Source: an uncultured Bacteroidota bacterium (GTDB lineage: Bacteria > Bacteroidota > Bacteroidia > Chitinophagales > Chitinophagaceae). From it: a stretch of 43,035 bases of DNA. Numbering within the stretch: position 1 is the first letter of the stretch; every line of letters starts with the position of its first letter. Where the stretch lies: the NCBI GenBank assembly GCA_903854725.1, contig CAINWZ010000143.1, forward strand, positions 1 to 43,035, given 5' to 3'. Made by a program: the position numbers and the translations under genes. Below the pieces are notes generated by a model. The model was not told where the DNA came from and made no database searches. It worked only from the letters and a program-made list of their open reading frames with translations. Positions 37,703-43,035 of this stretch are shown piece by piece.

Positions 37703-39910
37703 TTATGTAAGATTCTTTTGAATAGAAGCTACATTCAAAATAATTTCTTTTAGCAGTTGGTTTTGTTCTTTAATAAATCCATTGTCTTTTAAGTCACCCA
37801 CTACAGCGATCATCTCTGCTTCATTTTCATATACCATTTTTCTAAAAGGGTTACTATAATCCTTGGCTCTCGTTTTTTCAATTCGATGGGTCACATCTGT
37901 TTTAATGTCTACATATGTATCTAGCCAGCTATTTAGTTGCTTTTTGTTTAAGGTGCTTATTTTTTTCTTGGTAATCAATTCAAGAGATAATAAAGCGTGA
38001 TTTTTTCTTTTGTTTAAATAAGTCGCTGATGCCTCTGCGTAAAATTGATGTACTTGATCCCAACTATCAATACTACCGGTTTTAATTTTGGTAAGCAGGG
38101 AGCTCACTGCTTTTTGCGTAATTAACTGACCCCCTACATTTACCCAAGCCGATTCTGTGGAGTTAGTTTTGATAGTTTTTACATTCGCAACAATGGCTTT
38201 GCTTTTTTTATGATTAATGGTGTCAATTAAAGACTCCATGCCATACATGAAAATCATTTTTTCAAAAATAGCATACGCGTCATAACATTTTATAAGTCTA
38301 GTTTTGCGTTTACTGTTTTCAATATCATCCGCAAAAACAGAGAGGGCGTCAATTTCTTTTTTTGTCTTTGTGGTAAGTAATTTGTCACCTAGTTCAATTA
38401 ATGTATCATTGCTAATGGCGCTAGGCTTCTTCGTGCTTATTAGATAAGCTTTAGCCACTGCAGCTGCTATAATTTTTCGAGCATTGAATAGCTCATTTAC
38501 AGAATCTGGCGCTAGATAATGATACTCCAATAAAGGGGTTTTATCAATTCTCTTATCTCTGTCAATATATTTCCAAGCGTTTCTGGCCAAAGCATAAAAA
38601 TTATACAGGAACCAATATCCTGGCATTATAATGAGTTCATCTTTTAAAGTATCATTACTTATTAAGGAGAAGGGGATAGGAATATTTAGCTCATAATTAT
38701 AATCGCCTTTGTTTAGTAAAGCAAAACTTGCAAACACAGAATTATGTTTTACACTTACACACAAGCCAGGCCAAAAGCCCCTGCCCATAATCACTTCACC
38801 ATCAGCACCTCGACTATTATGATTAGAACCTAAGGTAGCCCCTGCAGCAATATTACTCTGCCCCATGACTAAGGCTGCACATAAAAAGGAATTATTGTGA
38901 TGTTGCTCGTGCGCAGGAAAAATTAAAGAGTTCAATACTTCGCAACAAGATATTGTTGCATTGGGTCCTAAAAAAGAATTGATTAATCTTGCGCCATATT
39001 TTAATTGAGAATAATCTGATAAAATAAATCTAACTGCTTTAATGCCATAAAATATTCTACAGCCAAAACCGATAATGCCATTTACCAATTCACAACCTTC
39101 TCCAATTTGCGTTCTTGCTTCTGGAGCGGAATTGATGGTTACATTTTTTATTTTATTAGCACCTTTTAAATAGGCATCAGTCCCAATCCAAGTATCTTTA
39201 ATAATTTTACAATTTTTGATAACGGTTCTATCACCCACTTTGCCGTAATACCCAAGTTTGTTATCAAAACGTTTTTCGGTTAAAGTCATGAATTTTTTTT
39301 GCAAAACAGCATCCTGTCTATTGCGGGTCCATAAATAAGCATCACCTGCCGTCATGCCATTAAAAGGAAGTACTTTTCGACCCGTATTTTCATTGCAAAT
39401 TTCCATCCATATTCTTACTGATTCGTCCTCGCCTTTTTTAAGGATACCATTTCCAAATTTAGAATGATTCGTAGTCACTAATTCGTTGACATTAGTGATG
39501 ATCACATCATTGCCAATAATATAATGTGACATGTAGTTGACATTGTGAATGGCAACATTATTACCAAGGTCGCAACTTATGATAGTGGAATTATAAATAC
39601 CAACGGGCACCACCAAGTCGCTAAAAATTAAACAATTTGCTTCTAGTTTTCCTATTCTAACCAAGCCAAAGAAAGAGCAGTTCTTTACTAATTCTGGTGT
39701 AAAAGAATCAGAAACTAAAATTTGATTCCAATTGTCACTTGAATTTCTGTTGCGTACGAGTTGTTCAATTTCCAATGCAGTTAAGCTTCGGTATTTAATT
39801 CCGCTTCTATTTTGTTGATTGCGTAAATAATATTCATCTTTCCCTTTAGGAAGTTCTTTTATAAATCCATACCCCAATTGACTAACGGGCATCTTCTTGA
39901 TACTGTTCAT
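37703..39910 (-). CDS. DUF4954-like protein with left-handed beta-helix (hexapeptide-like) region
   Basis: 735 aa; multiple hexapeptide-like turns (VVPVGIYNSTIISCDLGNNVAIHNVNYMSHYIIGNDVII; GQSNIAAGATLGSNHNSRGADGEVIMGRGFWPG). Confidence 0.75.
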   Translation of the reverse strand: MNSIKKMPVSQLGYGFIKELPKGKDEYYLRNQQNRSGIKYRSLTALEIEQLVRNRNSSDNWNQILVSDSFTPELVKNCSFFGLVRIGKLEANCLIFSDLVVPVGIYNSTIISCDLGNNVAIHNVNYMSHYIIGNDVIITNVNELVTTNHSKFGNGILKKGEDESVRIWMEICNENTGRKVLPFNGMTAGDAYLWTRNRQDAVLQKKFMTLTEKRFDNKLGYYGKVGDRTVIKNCKIIKDTWIGTDAYLKGANKIKNVTINSAPEARTQIGEGCELVNGIIGFGCRIFYGIKAVRFILSDYSQLKYGARLINSFLGPNATISCCEVLNSLIFPAHEQHHNNSFLCAALVMGQSNIAAGATLGSNHNSRGADGEVIMGRGFWPGLCVSVKHNSVFASFALLNKGDYNYELNIPIPFSLISNDTLKDELIIMPGYWFLYNFYALARNAWKYIDRDKRIDKTPLLEYHYLAPDSVNELFNARKIIAAAVAKAYLISTKKPSAISNDTLIELGDKLLTTKTKKEIDALSVFADDIENSKRKTRLIKCYDAYAIFEKMIFMYGMESLIDTINHKKSKAIVANVKTIKTNSTESAWVNVGGQLITQKAVSSLLTKIKTGSIDSWDQVHQFYAEASATYLNKRKNHALLSLELITKKKISTLNKKQLNSWLDTYVDIKTDVTHRIEKTRAKDYSNPFRKMVYENEAEMIAVVGDLKDNGFIKEQNQLLKEIILNVASIQKNLT

Positions 39911-39918
39911 GCTATAAT

Positions 39919-41574
39919 TTATTTAAATAGGGCTGGATGTGCTTCGTCCCAATTGGTTGCTTTTTGTAAGGTATTGGCAATGGATAATATAGTGGCCTCG
40001 TCATAAAGGTTTCCTACAAAACTTATGCCAGTGGGTAAATTTAATTTTTTATCAAAACCTGTTGGCACACATACAACAGGATGTCCCGTTAAATTGGTTA
40101 TAGCCGATTGATTGCCATCGCCTCTCGAAGGACAAATAATGACATCATATTGTTGTACCACTTCATTAACTTTTTGCATTAAAGTATAACGATGTCTTTG
40201 TGCATTTATATATTCTATGGCAGGAACAAATCTTGCCGTTCTGAATTGGTTAGGCCAATCGTTCTTTGTTTGTCTGGTGAGAACATCGTCAATATTTAAT
40301 CTTGTCATTTCATCGAATTGTGCGGCGCATTCAGCACCAATAACAACATCCATGATATTGAAATTATAAACACCACTATCAGGAAAATTAACAGGGATTA
40401 ATGTTATACCCATTTTTTTAAAAGCTTCCAATACTTTGAATTCGTTTCTTGAGGTATCTTTTATTTTATCAAAATAATTTTTTGCGTAGGCAATCTTTAA
40501 TTTTTTAATATCTTTCGATGGATCATAATTAAAGGGTTTATTCACTGCACTTCCGTCTTTGCCATCTGTTCCATGAATATAATTAAAGACAATAGCGGCA
40601 TCAGCTGCAGAACGACAAATAGGGCCCACTTTATCCAAGCTATAACTTAAGGCCATTGCCCCAGTTCGGCTAATGCTTCCAAAAGTGGGTCTTAAACCAG
40701 TGGCACCACAAGTAGTAGAAGGAGAAACAATACTGCCCCAGGTTTCCGTACCAATAGCAAAGGGAACTAAGCCTGCTACTGTTGCAGAGGTAGAACCTGC
40801 AGAAGAGCCAGATGATCCATATTGTAGATTCCATGGATTTTTTGTTCTTCCACCAAACCAATAATCGCCCATTGCTAAAGCGCCTAAAGTAAATTTAGCT
40901 ACGAGTACAGCACCTGCATCTCTTAGTTTAGTATATACAAAAGCATCTTCATCAATTGTTTGATTTTGATAAGGCGCTGCTCCCCAAGTAGTTTTAGTTC
41001 CTTTGACTGCAAATAAATCTTTTAATCCATAAGGTATACCATGTAGTAAGCCTCTGTATTTTCCTTGTGCAATTTCTTCGTCAGCTTTTTTAGCTTGCGC
41101 ATAAGCAATCTCTTCTTGAATACTAATGACACATTGTAAAGTGTCACCCCATTTTTTAATTCGCTCAATAAAAAATTGAGTAAGTGCAAGGGAAGTAATT
41201 TTTTTATACTTAAGTAAGGAAGCCAATTGTTCAATGGAGTAAAAAGCTAATTCATTTTTATTTTTTGGCAAGGAAACAGTATTGTCTAATTTCCAATTGA
41301 TTGGATTTTGTTTTTCAGTAAAGTGCATGCCCGGTAAAACAGGTGTTTGCCATAAACTCAGTGGCACACTATTAGCTAAAGGCAATTTATGCATGGCCTT
41401 ATAATTAGCTAGATTGTCAATTACATCGGAGTATAAAGTGTCTATTTCCTTAGTAGTAAAACTAAGATCAAATAATTTTGCACTGCTAATTAAATCATTT
41501 TTTTGAATAGTCGTGTCTTGTGAAAAGGCAGTGACACTTAGCGATAACAATAGATAGGTAATAATAGTACGCAT
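39919..41574 (-). CDS. Exported amidase-signature family enzyme
   Basis: Start MRTIITYLLLSLSVTAFSQ (signal peptide) at 41574; GLKDLFAVKG Lys, GSSGSSAGSTSATVAGLVPFAIGTETWGSIVSPSTTCGATGLRPT. Confidence 0.9.
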   Translation of the reverse strand: MRTIITYLLLSLSVTAFSQDTTIQKNDLISSAKLFDLSFTTKEIDTLYSDVIDNLANYKAMHKLPLANSVPLSLWQTPVLPGMHFTEKQNPINWKLDNTVSLPKNKNELAFYSIEQLASLLKYKKITSLALTQFFIERIKKWGDTLQCVISIQEEIAYAQAKKADEEIAQGKYRGLLHGIPYGLKDLFAVKGTKTTWGAAPYQNQTIDEDAFVYTKLRDAGAVLVAKFTLGALAMGDYWFGGRTKNPWNLQYGSSGSSAGSTSATVAGLVPFAIGTETWGSIVSPSTTCGATGLRPTFGSISRTGAMALSYSLDKVGPICRSAADAAIVFNYIHGTDGKDGSAVNKPFNYDPSKDIKKLKIAYAKNYFDKIKDTSRNEFKVLEAFKKMGITLIPVNFPDSGVYNFNIMDVVIGAECAAQFDEMTRLNIDDVLTRQTKNDWPNQFRTARFVPAIEYINAQRHRYTLMQKVNEVVQQYDVIICPSRGDGNQSAITNLTGHPVVCVPTGFDKKLNLPTGISFVGNLYDEATILSIANTLQKATNWDEAHPALFK

Positions 41575-41605
41575 AATAAACGGATTAAGTTTATCAAAGG
41601 TAATA

Positions 41606-42868
41606 TTACCTATTTGGTTTTGGGCTACTAAAACGTCTTTTTTGACCTCCATTTGCCATGGCTTTAGACCTAGCATGGCCTGAATTGCCTCTTCCTTGTT
41701 GTTTAGCCTCTTTAATGGGGTTGAAATTGGTCATCGGGAAGGGATGATTTTCGATGACTGGAATTTTTTTAGCAATCAATTTCTCGATATCTTTTAAAAA
41801 AGCTCTTTCTTCGGCGTCACAGAAAGAAATGGCAGTACCATTGGCTCCAGCACGCCCTGTTCTACCAATTCGGTGCACATAGGTTTCTGGAATATTAGGA
41901 ATCTCGTAATTTACTACATAGGCCAATTCATCTACGTCAATGCCCCTTGCAGCAATATCGGTAGCAACTAAAACACGGGTAGTTTGTGCTTTAAAATTAG
42001 TAAGTGCTCTTTGTCTTGCATTCTGTGCTTTATTACCATGAATAGCTTCCGCCTTAATATTATTTTTCAAAAGTAGGTTTACTACTTTATCAGCACCATG
42101 TTTTGTTCTTGTAAAAACCAAGGCTGTTTTAATAGCTGTGTTTTTTAGAATTTCAATAAGTAGTGCATTTTTATTTACTTTATCTACAAAATAAACCGAT
42201 TGTTCAATAATATCTACAGTGGAAGAAACAGGTGTAACACTTACTTTTAGTGGATGAAATAAAATGGTATTGGCTAAACTTACAATTTCAGGAGGCATGG
42301 TGGCAGAAAAGAATAGCGATTGTCTTTTTTTAGGAAGCACTGCCAATAATTTTTTCACATCATGCACAAAACCCATATCCAACATTCTATCTGCTTCATC
42401 CAACACAAATATTTCTACTTCTCTAATATTTAAATGCCCTTGGTTCATTAAATCCAATAATCTTCCTGGTGTAGCAATCACCACATCTACTCCATTTCTT
42501 AAAGCAGTTACTTGTGGTCCTTGTCCAACACCTCCAAAAATAACAGTACAATTTAAACCTGTATGTCTTCCGTAAGCGTTAAAACTTTCTCCAATTTGTA
42601 TGGCTAATTCTCTTGTAGGTGTAACAATTAAACTTCTAATTTTTTTTCTTCTTTCCCCCGTTTTGTTTTTAACTAATAATTGTAAAATAGGGAGGGTGAA
42701 AGCAGCCGTTTTACCAGTACCTGTTTGGGCACAACCTAACAAATCTTTTCCTTGTAAAACAATGGGTATAGATTCTGCTTGAATGGGAGTGGGGGTTGTA
42801 TAACCTTCTTCCTGAATGGCCTTTAATAAGGGCTCTATAAGACCTAGGGTCTGAAAATTCGTGTTCAT
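41606..42868 (-). CDS. DEAD-box ATP-dependent RNA helicase (RhlE-like)
   Basis: Q motif GYTTPTPIQAESIP, CAQTGTGKTAAF, TPTRELAIQI, VLDEADRMLDMGF, SATMP, YVHRIGRTGRAG. Start MNTNFQTLGL at 42868. Confidence 0.94.
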   Translation of the reverse strand: MNTNFQTLGLIEPLLKAIQEEGYTTPTPIQAESIPIVLQGKDLLGCAQTGTGKTAAFTLPILQLLVKNKTGERRKKIRSLIVTPTRELAIQIGESFNAYGRHTGLNCTVIFGGVGQGPQVTALRNGVDVVIATPGRLLDLMNQGHLNIREVEIFVLDEADRMLDMGFVHDVKKLLAVLPKKRQSLFFSATMPPEIVSLANTILFHPLKVSVTPVSSTVDIIEQSVYFVDKVNKNALLIEILKNTAIKTALVFTRTKHGADKVVNLLLKNNIKAEAIHGNKAQNARQRALTNFKAQTTRVLVATDIAARGIDVDELAYVVNYEIPNIPETYVHRIGRTGRAGANGTAISFCDAEERAFLKDIEKLIAKKIPVIENHPFPMTNFNPIKEAKQQGRGNSGHARSKAMANGGQKRRFSSPKPNR

Positions 42869-42916
42869 AATAGACTGCAAGGTAGTGCAATTACTCCACG
42901 GTGATAAAAGGTTCTA

Positions 42917-42924
42917 CAAACATA
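42917..42924 (-). promoter_or_regulatory. Putative -7 box TATGTTTG for the helicase gene
   Basis: CAAACATA on plus equals TATGTTTG on minus, about 50 bp upstream of ATG at 42868. No clear -33 element. Confidence 0.35.
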
Positions 42925-43035
42925 CCACAAGATAAAGGATATTCATTACACCTATCAGTTCAGGTTGTATCTTCTAACTTATGGGTTCCACCATACACTA
43001 ACTACCAACAGGAGTTGTTTGATATAATCTCCAAG

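Noticed and set aside
42925-43035. Short minus-strand open frame at the right edge (LGDYIKQLLLVVSVWWNP then stop)
   Set aside because: Only 18 codons are visible before the edge; cannot distinguish a real gene end from chance.

Overview
This window looks like a chromosomal housekeeping segment from a Bacteroidetes bacterium, possibly Chitinophagaceae-like. That placement is inferred from TAnnTTFG-type (TAnnTTTG) promoter boxes, a T9SS plug/DUF5103 protein, a TamL-like lipoprotein, DUF4954 and a parA-parB-DUF5683-dapB string. About 33 protein-coding genes are supported. They include dapD, a Sua5/YrdC protein, a GT9 glycosyltransferase, cca, miaA, two M16 peptidases, proS, truB, a TrmH/SpoU methyltransferase, an FtsX-like permease, a transaldolase-like protein, an AlkD-like protein, a Gfo/Idh oxidoreductase, aconitase, PspC, kdsA, an Rrf2 regulator, dapB, parB, parA, a metallophosphoesterase, an amidase and a DEAD-box helicase. 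An SRP (4.5S) RNA gene lies between the T9SS plug gene and the transaldolase gene and is absent from the ORF track. No CRISPR array, prophage, IS element, tRNA or rRNA was seen. The least ordinary items are: (1) a translationally coupled M42 peptidase / class I GATase / ATP-grasp operon at the left edge; (2) a membrane protein with a large exported domain and a putative cytoplasmic winged-helix tail, beside an AT-rich intergenic region with unexplained hairpins; (3) a lipoprotein made of a GW/GY-rich block plus an N/S-rich tail, with a 75-bp internal duplication; (4) promoter boxes placed so that the tsaC-like and cca mRNAs may be leaderless; (5) many convergent gene pairs with almost no intergenic DNA. 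I found no convincing wholly new defence or mobile system. All functional calls come from motif reading, with no database searches.
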